The position numbers were made by a program, and so were the translations under genes. From Chiridota heheva (Eukaryota; Echinodermata; Holothuroidea; Apodida; Chiridotidae), in NCBI GenBank assembly GCA_020152595.1, contig JAIGNY010000300.1, forward strand, positions 1 through 64,000: a DNA stretch of 64,000 bases, written 5' to 3'. A model generated the notes under the pieces. It was not told where the DNA came from. It worked only from the letters and a program-made list of their open reading frames with translations, and made no database searches. This document shows, in pieces, positions 1-11,597 of the stretch (positions within the stretch are counted from its first letter, which is position 1; every line of letters starts with the position of its first letter).

Positions 1-1025
1 GAATCACGTATACGCGCATAGAGCGACGACATGCGTCACGTATGGTGGCTGTGTCGATGATGAATGTGAAATGGGCTGAGATGGGAAATAGGAAATAATA
101 AAAGTGGGTGATGCATGATAATGGATAGAAGGTTGGATTGCTATACGAAAAATTGTCGAGTATAACGTGGGACAGGGTGGGATGGTATAGTGGGTGTAAT
201 GGCGAACGTGTATAAGACATACAGTTTGCTGTCTAATGGGACATAATTTGGGGTGGCGTATGAGACAAGGGTGGTATGACTTATGGCGCATAGCATGGAA
301 TAGCATATGAGGCATAAGGTGAGATGGAGGGCATATAATACATAGGTTGAAATGCCATGTGAAGCATACTGGCATGTGGGACATATATGTTGAGCATAAA
401 TGGTAGATAGAACATATTGGATAGAGGATGGGATTGATTAAAAAAGAAAGGGTGGGATATCATGTGGAGTATGAGGTGGGTTGGCATAAGAGACATAGAG
501 TGGTATAAAGGGGATAATGCGTGTATGACATGGATGGCATATGGTACATAAGTTAAAATGTCACATGGAGCATGTGGGTCGTATGCTGCGATGGAAAATA
601 TTGGATCGAGGGTGGAATTGATTATACGACATAGGGTGGTATATATCATGTGGGACATATAGTGTGGAATGTCATATGGGACAAGGGTGAAATGTCACAT
701 TGTGGAGTGTCATTTGGAACAGAGTGAGATGTATATGATAATGAGTTTGGCGTACACTTATGCGACATATCGTATGTTGTCATATGGGACATGTGTTGGG
801 ATGGGACATTTGGTGAAATGGCATATGGGACATAGGGGTGTGTTGTCATATGGGAAATGGGGTGGATTAGGGGCAAATGGTGGGATGTTATGCGGGACAT
901 AGAGTAGGATGGTATGTGAGACAAAAGGGTGGGATGGAACATACTGGATAAAGGTGGGATTGCGTGTAAGAAAGAGTTAGATACCATTTTGGACATTGGA
1001 TATGGGATAGGGTGGCATGTGTAGT
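1..1025. repeat. Degenerate ~24-bp satellite, first block
   Basis: The whole stretch is built from a loose unit resembling GGGATGGCATATGGGACATA plus a few bases, about 22-26 bp long and heavily diverged. Some longer words recur, such as the 'agtgggtgtratggcg' phrase near 190 and again near 2,126, so there is also a longer-period arrangement. Open frames on the minus strand rich in His, Pro, Met and Tyr are by-products of this unit. Related blocks occur at 42,860-43,325, 45,130-45,520 and 58,750-58,945. Confidence 0.85.
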
Positions 1026-1240
<215 letters not shown>

Positions 1241-2290
1241 GAGGGGACGATGGCGTACAAACAAAAGATGGGTTGTGTGAAAGTATAACATGGATAGTAT
1301 ATGGGCATAAGATGAGATAAAGAGCTAGATGGTACATCGTTGGAATGGCATGTAGGGCATAGGGTGCGATGGAATGTGTGACATAGGGGTGACATAGCGT
1401 TTTGGACATATGAATGGAAGGTATTGCATAAGGGTGATATTGCGTATACAAAAAAGGCCAAGTTTGAAATATTATATGTGATATTGGGTGGATCGACATA
1501 TGGCATTAGGTGATATGCATAGGATAGTGGGTTGCCATATGCGACATACAGTGGTATGTTATATGGGACATGGTTTGGCATGGGACATATGCTGAGATAG
1601 CCTATGTGAAATAGAATGGGATGACATTTATGACATATGGTGGGATGGCACGTGGAACACAGGGAACAAAGTGGGATGACATGTGTGAGATGGTGGATAT
1701 CGCGTACATGTATAATACAGAGGGTGGTTGTAATATGAGTCATCGGTGGAATGGCATATGGGACATGGATAGGAGGGTATATGAGGCATAATATTGTATT
1801 GTAAATACATATATTGTAATACAATATTGTATATTGTACGGTGGGACATACCGGGTGTGATGTCATATGGTACATAGGTTTGAGTGACGTATGGGGCATA
1901 GGGTGCGATGGCACGGGTGACGTATCGTGGCTACATCGATGGTGTATGCGACATGGGCTAAAATATTAAATGGGAAATAGGGTGGGATGGAAGATATTGG
2001 ACATGTATGGGGTTGCGTACAAATATTAAGATATAGGCAGGGGTATCATAGGACCAGGGACCTAAATAGCAGGTCCCTGATAGGACATAGGATGAATTGG
2101 CATATGGGACAGGGTGAGATGAAATAGTGGGTGTGATGGCGGACATGTCTAAAACAGAATAACCATATGGACATAGGATGGCTTATGGCATAAGGTGGGA
2201 TGGCGGTTCGGTTTATATATGGGACATAGGGTGGGAAATCATATGGGTAGGGATGCTATTTGGTATGGAGGTTGGGATGGCATAGCTTGT
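1241..2290. repeat. Degenerate ~24-bp satellite, second block
   Basis: This continues the satellite after the TA tract. The segment about 1,378-1,605 has an inverted partner at 5,914-6,140. A small perfect hairpin lies at 2,055-2,079 (CAGGGACCT, 7-base loop, AGGTCCCTG). No gene is supported. Confidence 0.85.
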
Positions 2291-2650
2291 CTCTAATGCT
2301 CTCTCTTATGTTCAGTTTATTTTAAGGTATGAACAGGTATAATTTTTTGTATTTACCAAATGATCTTGAAAAACCTACAATTTCAAAATTTGGACATTTC
2401 TAATGAAGGCAAAGTTGTTGTCTCAACTCCTGTTCATTGTAGCCAGATTCTCCCATTCAAAATATCTGAGGGAAGGACCGAAAAAGGATAATCATACTGT
2501 ACAAAAACTTTAAAATGCAATTAGGAAATCTTTAACATTCCATATCTCCTGAATAGAATATGATATCAACTTGATTTTTGTAGCAAATTGGATCTAAAAG
2601 TATGTTTTCTCAAATAAAAGTTTACAAATAACCATTAGAATATTCCTTTA
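2291..2650. other. Unassigned spacer with part of a dispersed repeat
   Basis: AT-rich spacer. Roughly 2,435-2,510 resembles 51,455-51,530: both have a 'tagccar.ttctc..attcaaaatat' stretch followed by a similar tail. A diverged interspersed repeat is therefore likely. No coding signal. Confidence 0.4.
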
Positions 2651-4125
2651 GGTTGCGACTTGAGGTTGCGACTTGAAGATGCGACTTGAGGATGCGACTT
2701 GAGGTTGCGACTAGAGGTTGCGACTTGAAGTTGCGACTTGAGGTTGCGACTTGAAGTTGCGACTTGAGGTTGCGACTTGGGGTTGCGACTTGAGGTTGCG
2801 ACTTGGGGTTGCGACTTGAGGTTGCGAATTGGGGTTGCGACTTGAGGTTGCGACTTGGGGTTGCGACTTGAGGTTGCGACTTTGAGGTTGCGACTTGAGC
2901 TTGCGACTTGAGCTTGCGACTTGAGCTTGCGACTTGAGCTTGCGACTTGAGGTTGCGACTTGAGGTTGCGACTTGAGGTTGCGACTTGAGGTTGCGACTT
3001 GAGCTTGCGACTTGAGCTTGCGACTTGAGCTTGCGACTTGAAGATGCGACTTGAGGATGCGACTTGAGGATGCGACTTGAGGATGCGACTTGAGGTTAAG
3101 ACTTGAGGTTGCGACTTAAAGTTGGGACTTGAGGTTGCGACTTGAGGTTGGGACTTGAGGTTGCGACTTGAGGTTGCGACTTGAGCTTGCGGCTTGAGCT
3201 TGCGACTTAAGCTTGCGACTTGAAGTAGCGACTTGAGCTTGCGACTTGAGGTTGCGACTTGAGCATGCGACTTGAGCTTGCGACTTGAGCTTGCGACTTG
3301 AGGTTGCGACTTGAGGTCAATTGAGTCTTGCAACTTGAGGTTGCGACTGCAGGTTGCGACTTGAGGTTGCATTTTGGTTGAGGTTGCGACTGGAGGTTGA
3401 GTCTTGAGGTTGCGACTTGAAGTTGCGACTTGAGGTTGCGACTTGAGGTTGCGACTTGAGGTTGCGACTTGGGGTTGCGACTTGAGGTTGCGACTTTGAG
3501 GTTGCGACTTGAGCTTGCGACATGAGCTTGCGACTTGAGCTTGCGACTTGAGCATGCGACTTGAGCTTGCGACTTGAGCTTGCGACTTTAGCTTGCGACT
3601 TGAGCTTGCGACTTTAGCTTGCGACTTGAGCTTGCGACTTGAAAATGCGACTTGAGGATGCGACTTGAGGATGCAACTTGAGGATGCGACTTGAGGATGC
3701 GACTTGAGGTTACGACTTGAGGTTGCGACTTAAAGTTGCGGCTTGAGGTTGCGACTTGAGGTTGCGACTTGAGGTTGCGACTTGAGCTTGCGGCTTGAGC
3801 TTGCGACTTAAGCTTGTGACTTGGGGTAGCGACTTGAGCTTGCGACTTGAGGTTGCGACTTGAGCATGCGACTTGAGCTTGCGACTTGAGCTTGCGATTT
3901 GAGGTAGCATTTTGATTGAGGTTGCGACTGGAGGTTGAGTCTTGAGGTTGCAACTTGAGGGTAAAATTTGATTAAGGTTGCGACTTGAAGTTGCGATTTG
4001 ATTGAGGTTGGGACTTGAGGTTGGGACTTGAGGTTGGGATTTGAGGTTGGAAGTTGAGGTTGGAAGTTGTGGTTGCGACTTGAGATTGGGACTTGAGGTT
4101 GCGACTAGCGGTTGCGACTTGAGGT
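2651..4125. repeat. 13-bp minisatellite array (GTTGCGACTTGAG)
   Basis: About 110 copies of a 13-bp unit GTTGCGACTTGAG with variants such as GCTTGCGACTTGA and GATGCGACTTGAG. Variants cluster in runs, as expected from local unequal exchange. Long Ser/Gln/Lys-rich minus-strand frames across it are artefacts. Confidence 0.95.
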
Positions 4126-4677
4126 TCGAATAGAGGTTCGACTTGAGGTTCGACTTGAGGTTCGACTGGAGGTTCGACTGGAGGTTCGACTGGAGGTTCG
4201 ACTGGAGGTTCGACTGGAGGTTCGACTGGAGGTTCGACTGGAGGTTCGACTGGAGGTTTGACTGGAGGATCGACTGGAGGTTCGACTGGAGGTTCGACTG
4301 GAGGTTCGACTGGAGGTTCGACTGGAGCTTCGACTGGAGGTTCGACTGGAGCTTCGTATGGAGGTTTGACTGGAGGTTCGACTGGAGGTTCGACTGGAGG
4401 TTCGACTGGAGGTTCGACTGGAGGTTTGACTGGAGGTTCGACTGGAGGTTCGACTGGAGGTTCGACTGGAGGTTCGACTGGAGGTTCGACTGGAGGTTCG
4501 ACTGGAGGTTCGACTGGAGGTTCGATTGGAGGTTCGACTGGAGGTTCGACTGGAGGTTCGACTGGAAGTTCGACTGGAGGTTCGACTGGAGGTTCGACTG
4601 GAGGTTCAACTGGAGGTTCGACTGGAGGTTCGACTGGAGGTTCGTCTGGAGGTTCGTCTGAAGCTTCGTCTGGAGGC
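4126..4677. repeat. 12-bp minisatellite array (GTTCGACTGGAG)
   Basis: About 45 copies of GTTCGACTGGAG, evidently a one-base-shorter relative of the adjoining 13-bp unit. Because 12 is a multiple of three and the unit has no stop in several frames, it opens frames on both strands (repeats of STGG, FDWR, EPPV and NLQS). None has gene support. Confidence 0.95.
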
Positions 4678-4912
4678 TGTGGCGCGTTGGGTCTGTGGTG
4701 CGTTGGGTCTGGGCGCGTTGGGTCTGTGGCGTGTTGGGTTTGTGGCACGTTGGGTCTGTGGCGCGTTGGGTCTGTGGCGCGTTGGGTCTGTGGCGCGTTA
4801 AGTCTGTGGCGCGTTGAGTCTGTGGCGCGTTGGGTCTGTGGGTGTGCGCGCATTAGGTATGTTGGTGTGGGCGCGTTAGGTATGTGGTCGTGCGCGCGTA
4901 GGGTCTGACGGA
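4678..4912. repeat. 16-bp GC-rich minisatellite (GCGCGTTGGGTCTGTG)
   Basis: About 14 copies of a 16-bp unit, more GC-rich than the two preceding arrays. It begins directly where the 12-bp array ends. Confidence 0.9.
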
Positions 4913-5076
4913 GGGCGCGCATTGTCTAGAAGGAGCGCGCGTATGCTCTGGGAAAACGCGTGTATAGTCGGGGACGCGCGTATAGCCCAGGGGAGCGCGC
5001 GTAGGTTCCAGGGGAGCGCGCGTAGGGTCCGGGGAGCGCGCGTAGGGCCCAGGGAGCGGGCGTAGGACCTGGGAAA
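4913..5076. repeat. ~20-bp CpG-rich minisatellite with GCGCGC core
   Basis: About eight copies of a degenerate 18-22 bp unit of the type GGGGAGCGCGCGTAGGGTCC. This is the fourth array in an uninterrupted series from 2,651, and the series becomes more GC-rich toward this end. Confidence 0.85.
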
Positions 5077-5719
5077 GCGCCACTATTTTAAAGTAACACG
5101 ACTTAAGTCGCACAATTTTAAAGTTGTAACTTTTTCTTTAACCAACCAAGCAACTCTTTATCTATTTGCTTTTTTGATTAAGGGAACACTAAACCGAAAA
5201 TGCAAATTGTATATGCAAATTTCACAGATATATTCTCCACAACAAATCCATAAACTTCATGCTTCAATAGCCCACAAACGTGAGGGCTAAGTTCACTTGA
5301 ATATTCATATTAACCAGAAAATTGGTATTCCGTTGCGTACTAGATAAGCATTTGATTAGGGAAGGGGGAGGGGCATTAAAATACGTCCACACTTTTTGGT
5401 CTAGTGCCTTTTTGAATATGTCACAAAAATAATCAGAAAGACTAATCTTGCTCAAACTTGATTGTGGGTATTGTGAATAAATATTGAAATACGCCCATTA
5501 AAAAAACATTTACAAAAGAAAATTCCACAAATACATCACAAATTTGTATTTTGATGAAAGTGACAAAATCTTTTACCAAAATTGGTTAAACATTGACAAT
5601 TTGACAGCGTTTTCCAAACTCCTTAAAAGCAACAATATGAAATTATACTTCCTTGGAGTTGTGCAGCAAATTATGTTAGAGTCGTTGCCACCCCCCCCCC
5701 CCCACCCTTCTCCCCTTCT
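5077..5719. other. Unassigned AT-rich spacer
   Basis: No splice-bounded coding segment or repeat that I recognise, apart from a poly-C run near 5,690-5,703. Confidence 0.4.
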
Positions 5720-5912
5720 ATGTGTTTGGAGCCCGGCGCCTGTATATGGCTGCTGATAAAACGGGCTTGTGACTCCCCAGGGAGTGAGAAAGTTTTCAGG
5801 AGAGTTAAGGCCCAGTGACCAGGGTAATAATTGTAAAGCGCTTTGATAAAGTCTATGACAGTTTAAAAGCGCTATATAAGCACTACGATTATTATTATTA
5901 TTATTATTATTA
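5720..5912 (+). mobile_element. 3' tail of an L2/CR1-type retroelement
   Basis: The segment ends in 'aaagcgctttga...aaaagcgctatataagcac' followed by an (ATT)n run. That arrangement is the familiar 3' terminus of L2/CR1-like LINEs and of SINEs that borrow their tail. There is no coding part upstream, so it is a 5'-truncated LINE or a SINE. The element near 42,590 ends similarly (GCGCTATATCAG plus (ATT)n). Confidence 0.6.
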
Positions 5913-5913
5913 T

Positions 5914-6140
5914 ATGTCATCTTATCATATGTCCCATCCCAAACTATGTCCCATATGACATCCCACGCCATGTTGCACACGTGAATGCCAAACCCACTAT
6001 CCCATGCATATCACCTTATTCCATAGGCCGACCAATTCCCATATGATATTTCAAGCTATTTCGTATACGCAATCTCACCCTTATGCAATACCTTTCACCC
6101 ATATGTTCAAAACACTATGCCACCCCTACGTCTGACATTC
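5914..6140 (-). repeat. Inverted copy of satellite segment 1,378-1,605
   Basis: The reverse complement follows the same non-periodic order of words as 1,378-1,605, including GGTATTGCATAAGGGTGA and GGTGATATGCAT-GGATAGTGGGTT. It is therefore a duplicated block of the 24-bp satellite in opposite orientation rather than an independent array. Confidence 0.75.
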
Positions 6141-8203
6141 CATCCTGTTTCCGCCTGTTTCCTGCAGATCTTGGCAAGTTGTTCCGCCTTTGATTTTATT
6201 TCATTTCTTCTTATTTGTAAACAACTGCTTAGCATTGAATAAATATTCAATATATTCATTAGCAATGATCTGCGGCTAGGCGGCAATCGACAGAATCTTC
6301 AATCAAGTGTCTTTTTATGACGTCAATATTACGTCATTTTCTCGTTATGGCTTTTTGACGTCATTTCTTGTTACGGCAACTTACACAAAGTGATGCATAC
6401 TGAAGTCGCAAATTATAACGCCACTATGATTCTGCGTACACCATCATGTGATACATCACCTGATTAAAGTTTTTGTAAATTTCCTGCGGGATATCCTAAA
6501 ACTTTTTACTTTGTTAATATCTGAATGTTTGTTTTCCGGGTCCCACGCACGTTAACATCAGTAACACTAACGTTGGTCAGTTAGTTGTATCCAAAGGCAG
6601 CAAGCTTACCATACAACTATGACTGATAGCTAATTCTAAATAGCGTTTGTTATGGAGTCTGAGGTACTATTAAATGGATAGTGTGTAATTTATTTTGCAT
6701 GACAGCACTGAATAGGTGGAGTGATTTCATCAGGTGTCATACAAGTGCTTGGAACTTCCAAGTTGTTGAATGGAAGTAGATTGGCCTAGACTATCTGGGG
6801 TCTAAGATTAGGCTATACTTATCCCCCACCCCCCGGGGTAGTGGGAATGGGGGTGAATGGGGGTCAGTGACATATGGTTTTGGTATTTAGGTTAGTTCGT
6901 GATTTGGGTTTCGTGATTTGGGTGAGGGGGGGGGGCTGGTTTGGGGGGGGAGGGGGGATGATAGGATTTGGGATTCAGGAGGTGGGGGGGGGGGTCCGTG
7001 ATAGGATTTGGGTGAGGGGTTCCGTATAATGCCAAAACTTCCTTACCTACCGTTAACGGTTAATTTAGCATTTGTGACTGCAGTTTAAATTCTTGCAGAT
7101 CATCATAAGTTAAAGGAAATACTATGGGATATATCTTTTATTGTGATATATCTTTTATTGGGAGTAGGTCTAGGCCTAGGTCCGAAAAACAATCCCTAGC
7201 TAAGCCTGCTCCTACTGTTTCTTTCATTTTTGCAGGTTAGTAAGAAAGTGACAGCGGTTGTTAGACTTAGGGCGTAGAACTAAGTTAAAGTATAACAGGC
7301 AGCGAAGGTCACTTTATGAACTGACATGTTGACAGAGAATAATTTTTAAACAAACTTTGGAAATCTTAGCATTCAGTACATCCAATTATAGATGTAACAG
7401 TTACATTAAGCACTGAAATTATACGCTCAGAAACAATTCGGTCAATCGGTAATTTGATCAACCGGGACGGGGCATTTTATCGGTGAAGACATGCAACGAT
7501 TTGTGTGCAATTGAGCAACATGCTTTAAGTCTATGTAGGAATACACACAATTCATGTATTTGCAAAATTCTAAAATATATCTTTCCGCGACATTAATTTC
7601 CACCAACTTGGCCTACCCAAGTGAACGTAGGAATTTTAACTTTGACACTAAAGGGGACCAATTTTACACTGGCTGTAACAGTAAACTGCTTTTGTTTTCA
7701 GTGGCAAACTGGTCATTATTATTTACGCACGCGATAATGACATCCTGATAGGCCTAACGTTAGGCCCTACTGATATAATTTCTCATATAAGCCTAGACCT
7801 AACCTACTGTTGTGATTCATCAAGCGAGGGGAATGACTATAAAGTTACATGCAAATCAATTAATGACAAATGTTATTCCTTTTTCATGGGAAGCCGAGCC
7901 ATATGACCACATCCTCAGTTGGTTGTAGTCTATCACTAGCAAATCTTATCCAAAAAAAAGGAGGAAAGCTTATTGGTGTACACCCCTGTGCATTATATTG
8001 CCAAAACTTCCATACCTTTCCTTTCATTTCAAGGGGATATTGTTAACTACGAAAATAGCATCAGGCGGTTTACCTTAGCCACCCATACCAATATCGAATC
8101 CCTTTTGACAGCCTTCAGTTTTGAATTGCAAATTTGAAGTTCAATCCCCCAGCAGTGGATGACAACAGTTGTAATTAATGGATGTGCTTTTATATGCTTC
8201 TGC
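6141..8203. other. Spacer with G-rich tract and part of a dispersed repeat
   Basis: No gene is visible. About 6,265-6,335 is an inverted relative of 13,824-13,880 (shared core 'gaagattctgtcgattg' and 'gacgtcataaaaagacac', seen on the opposite strand here). A G-rich run at 6,925-7,015 has many GGG blocks and could form G-quadruplexes. Short TAGGCCTA-like words near 7,165-7,200 and 7,748 are not diagnostic of anything here. Confidence 0.4.
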
Positions 8204-8383
8204 CCTCAAGAGTGGTAAGGGCAGGCCCTCAAGAGTGGTAAGGGCAGGCCCTATAGAGTGGTAAAGGCAGGCCCTCAAGAGTGGTAAAGGCAGGCCCTCA
8301 AGACTGGTAAGGGCAGGCCCTCAAGAGTGGTAAGGGCAGGCCCTCAAGAGTGGTAAAGGCAGGCCCTCAAGACTGGTAAGGGC
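8204..8383. repeat. 23-bp minisatellite, left part
   Basis: About eight copies of GTGGTAAGGGCAGGCCCTCA plus AGA (23 bp). The array stops abruptly at the SINE head and resumes at 9,031, so it was one array split by an insertion. Confidence 0.9.
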
Positions 8384-9029
8384 ATCTACCTACTGTGGTG
8401 TAGCGGTTATCATACCTGCCTACAGACCACGAGGCCCGGGTTCAAGCCTGGGGTGGGTAGACACGCCAGTGCACCACAACTGGTTATCAAAGGCCGTGGA
8501 CATTGACTTGGTTGTCGATGTTATGTCTGTCCATACGTCGTACCTGTGTTCTCGTCCGGGTCGTATTAAGCGTTTCGTGATAGCATTTGTACAATCATAA
8601 TCGAATACGCAGGCGACGACCCCGTCACAGGCGCGTAGCCAGGATTTTTTTAACGGGGGGGGGGCCTAGACCATCAGCCCTTGGTGAAGTTTGCCCTATA
8701 TAATTGTAACTGCGCTACGTACGCACCACTATGGGTTGGCGTGTAACGTATATGGAGGAAATTTTTGAAAATGCCCCTAGGCTTGCAGGAACTCAAAATG
8801 GGAAAAAGTGACAATATTTTCTTCAATTTTTGTGATGAAGGTTCCTTTACCCTCTCCAATGACGAAATGATCGATTTAAGTCCCCTTGTTCTCGCATTTT
8901 TCCTTTGTAGTGAGCGAAAACTTTTTTTTTTTTTTTTTTTTTGCGAAGGGAGGGGGCCTAGGCCCCCAGGCCCTCTGGCTACGCGCTTGCCCTGTCATTG
9001 TAATTGTGTGTTCAACTCTCTCTCTCTCT
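8384..9029 (+). mobile_element. tRNA-derived SINE, copy 1 (interrupted by a MITE)
   Basis: The head matches RNA polymerase III promoter logic. An A-box-like TGGTGTAGCGG is at 8,396-8,406 and a B-box-like GGTTCAAGCC at 8,439-8,448, with tRNA-like spacing. A family-specific body follows to 8,627. The tail (ATTGTAATTGTGTGTTCAAC then (TC)n) resumes after the MITE at 8,628-8,993. An 11-bp direct repeat CTGGTAAGGGC flanks it (8,373-8,383 and 9,030-9,040), although the host minisatellite contains similar words. Other copies lie at 13,450-13,726, 46,805-47,073 and 62,078-62,268. The anticodon-like region is too diverged to name the parent tRNA. Confidence 0.85.
8628..8993. mobile_element. MITE inserted in the SINE (TIR core GCGCGTAGCCAG)
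   Basis: The ends are inverted repeats: GGCGCGTAGCCAGG on the left and CTGGCTACGCGCTT on the right. The flanking GTCA (8,624-8,627 and 8,994-8,997) is a 4-bp target duplication. Removing the insert restores the SINE sequence seen in other copies (CCCGTCA-TTGTAATTG type). The inside has G-rich, C-rich and poly-T runs and no transposase frame. Superfamily not assigned. Confidence 0.8.
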
Positions 9030-9030
9030 C

Positions 9031-9205
9031 TGGTAAGGGCAGGCCTAAGAGTGGTAAGAGCAGGCCCTCAAGAGTGGTAAGGGCAGGCCTCAAGAGTGGT
9101 AAAGGCAGGCCTCAAGTGGTAAAGGCAGGCCCTCAAGAGTGGTAAGGGCAGGACTAAGAGTGGTAAGGGCAGGCCTAAGAGTGGTAAGAGCAGGTCTAAG
9201 AGTAG
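9031..9205. repeat. 23-bp minisatellite, right part
   Basis: This is a continuation of the array at 8,204-8,383, with shorter variants (about 21 bp, lacking CC in GGCCCTCAAG). It is displaced by the SINE plus MITE insertion. Confidence 0.9.
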
Positions 9206-10517
9206 GCAGATCCTCTTTAGACCTTCCACCACATGAGATTCAGCAATATACACTGAACCACATATAAAGTATACGCACCTTGATTCAGGGCTCGCAATTA
9301 GCATAACGGCGCTAGAGCTGGGCTACTTAATTTTGCTAAGGGTCAGCACAATTTCAATCAATTAAGCCCATTGTGCTAGACCTGTTATAATATTTATTAT
9401 ATTATGTTTATGTGGATATGCACAAATGACATGCTTGTGGAAAGTTCATTCGGGCTAGTGAAATGTGAGGTTATAAAGCTTAAAAGGGCTAGTAATAAAC
9501 CAATGCAAATTTGAGGTCTACCTTGACTAAACAAGAGCAAAGTTTGTACCTATACAATGACAGCAAAAACCTTCGGGCAGATATTTCACCTTCTCAATCC
9601 AATTATTCAGGATCTACCTTAAGGCTGCAGACGATCATTGCTGTGATCTGTTTTGGATTGAATATTCACAAGAATGTTCAAAATCTTGAAATACTTGGAT
9701 CACAAAGGATCTGGGCCTGCTACTCACTAGCGTAGCACTTCATTGAAGAAGAATCTTATGCCCGGATCCATCATTGCAACATTTGCTAGTAAATTAGTCT
9801 TTGTTTATAAAATGAAATGGGTGTTGAGTAATTTGATATGTTTTTTAAGTAACACTTATTTATTTCAATGGCAAGAATTAGCTTCCACTAAATTCTTCTT
9901 TAACTCTGAATGATAGCTTCTACCTGGTGAATATGTTACCCACAGAATTCTAGGTGGCCAGTAATTGCTGTTATGGTTCAATTATTTCTACAAAAGAATT
10001 GCCTAAAAAAAAAAAAACACTTACACAAACAGCCGGTATTTATATTTAATAACGTTTCCAATGCAGCTTGATTGAGCTGACGAAACACATTACAGAAAAT
10101 ACATAAGGTCTATACCCTAATATTTAATTACAAAATTGGTGCTATTGAGATTTTTTAATAAACTGCACAAAATCAAGCAATAATTAACATGAATGTTATC
10201 GAAAATTACCATAATATCTACATACCTAGATGTATTCCAATGTAACAATGGAAAAATAAATGTTTAAAATACCCAGCTTTTCTAAGTGGGAACTATTCCT
10301 AAAATACAGCCAGCATTTAATTGTTTCATCTTGATATATTTTTGTGACTGGATGCTAAACATAACTTGGGATTTGCTAGAAGTAATGCATTTAAGAAAAA
10401 ATAGTAGAATAGGTGAAATGTGAATGAAACAAAATTTTATGAATTACCACAAAGAGGATCCGATAAACTGAGACCAGGAAAGCACTAGAGATCAAAAATG
10501 GAAATTAAAAAATGTAA
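9206..10517. other. Unassigned AT-rich spacer
   Basis: No coding exon, tRNA or tandem array seen. Open frames are short and lack splice or start context. Confidence 0.4.
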
Positions 10518-11597
10518 GTAAGTACTGTAATGTATAAGTGAAGGAAGGCAATGTATTTGTCTTTCTATGCAAGTACTGTAATGTATAAGTGAAGAAGGCA
10601 ATGTATTTGTCTTTCTATGTAAGTACTGTAATGTATAAGTGTGAAGAAGGCAATGTATTTGTCTTTCTATGTAAGTACTGTAATGTATAAGTGTGAAGAA
10701 GGCAATGTATATGTCTTTCTATGTAAGTACTGTAATGTATAAGTGTGAAGAAGGCAATGTATTTGTCTTTCTATGTAAGTACTGTAATGTATAAGTGTGA
10801 AGAAGGCAATGTATTTGTCTTTCTATGTAAGTACTGTAATGTATAAGTGTGAAGAAGGCAATGTATTTGTCTTTCTATGTAAGTACTGTAATGTATAGTG
10901 AAGAAGGCAATGTATTTGTCTTTCTATGTAAGTACTGTAATGTATAAGTGTGAAGAAGGCAATGTATTTGTCTTTCTATGTAAGTACTGTAATGTATAAG
11001 TGTGAAGAAGGCAATGTATTTGTCTTTCTATGTAAGTACTGTAATGTATAGTGTGAAGAAGGCAATGTATTTGTCTTTCTATGTAAGTACTGTAATGTAT
11101 AAGTGTGAAGAAGGCAATGTATTTGTCTTTCTATGTAAGTACTGTAATGTATAGTGAAGAAGGCAATGTATTTGTCTTTCTATGTAAGTACTGTAATGTA
11201 TAAGTGTGAAGAAGGCAATGTATTTGTCTTTCTATGTAAGTACTGTAATGTATAAGTGTGAAGAAGGCAATGTATTTGTCTTTCTATGTAAGTACTGTAA
11301 TGTATAAGTGAAGAAGGCAATGTATATGTCTTTCTATGTAAGTACTGTAATGTATAAGTGTGAAGAAGGCAATGTATTTGTCTTTCTATGTAAGTACTGT
11401 AATGTATAAGTGTGAAGAAGGCAATGTATTTGTCTTTCTATGTAAGTACTGTAATGTATAAGTGTGAAGAAGGCAATGTATTTGTCTTTCTATGTAAGTA
11501 CTGTAATGTATAAGTGTGAAGAAGGCAATGTATATGTCTTTCTAAGTAAGTACTGTAATGTATAAGTGTGAAGAAGGCAATGTATTTGTCTTTCTAT
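10518..11597. repeat. 52-bp minisatellite, about 21 copies
   Basis: The unit begins AAGTACTGTAATGTATAAGT and continues with GTGAAGAAGGCAATGTATTT and a GTCTTTCTATGT end. Copies are nearly identical. The main variants are loss of GT in the GTGTGAAG stretch and ATTTGTC versus ATATGTC. Such homogeneity suggests recent expansion. Confidence 0.97.

Noticed and set aside
2635..4922. Long open frames (up to 316 codons) on both strands
   Set aside because: They follow the 13- and 12-bp tandem units, consist of pure short peptide repeats, and have no splice or start support.
8396..8460. A possible functional tRNA gene
   Set aside because: A and B boxes are present, but the anticodon arm and acceptor stem do not fold as a tRNA by eye. 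The segment is followed by a body common to four dispersed copies, so it is a SINE.
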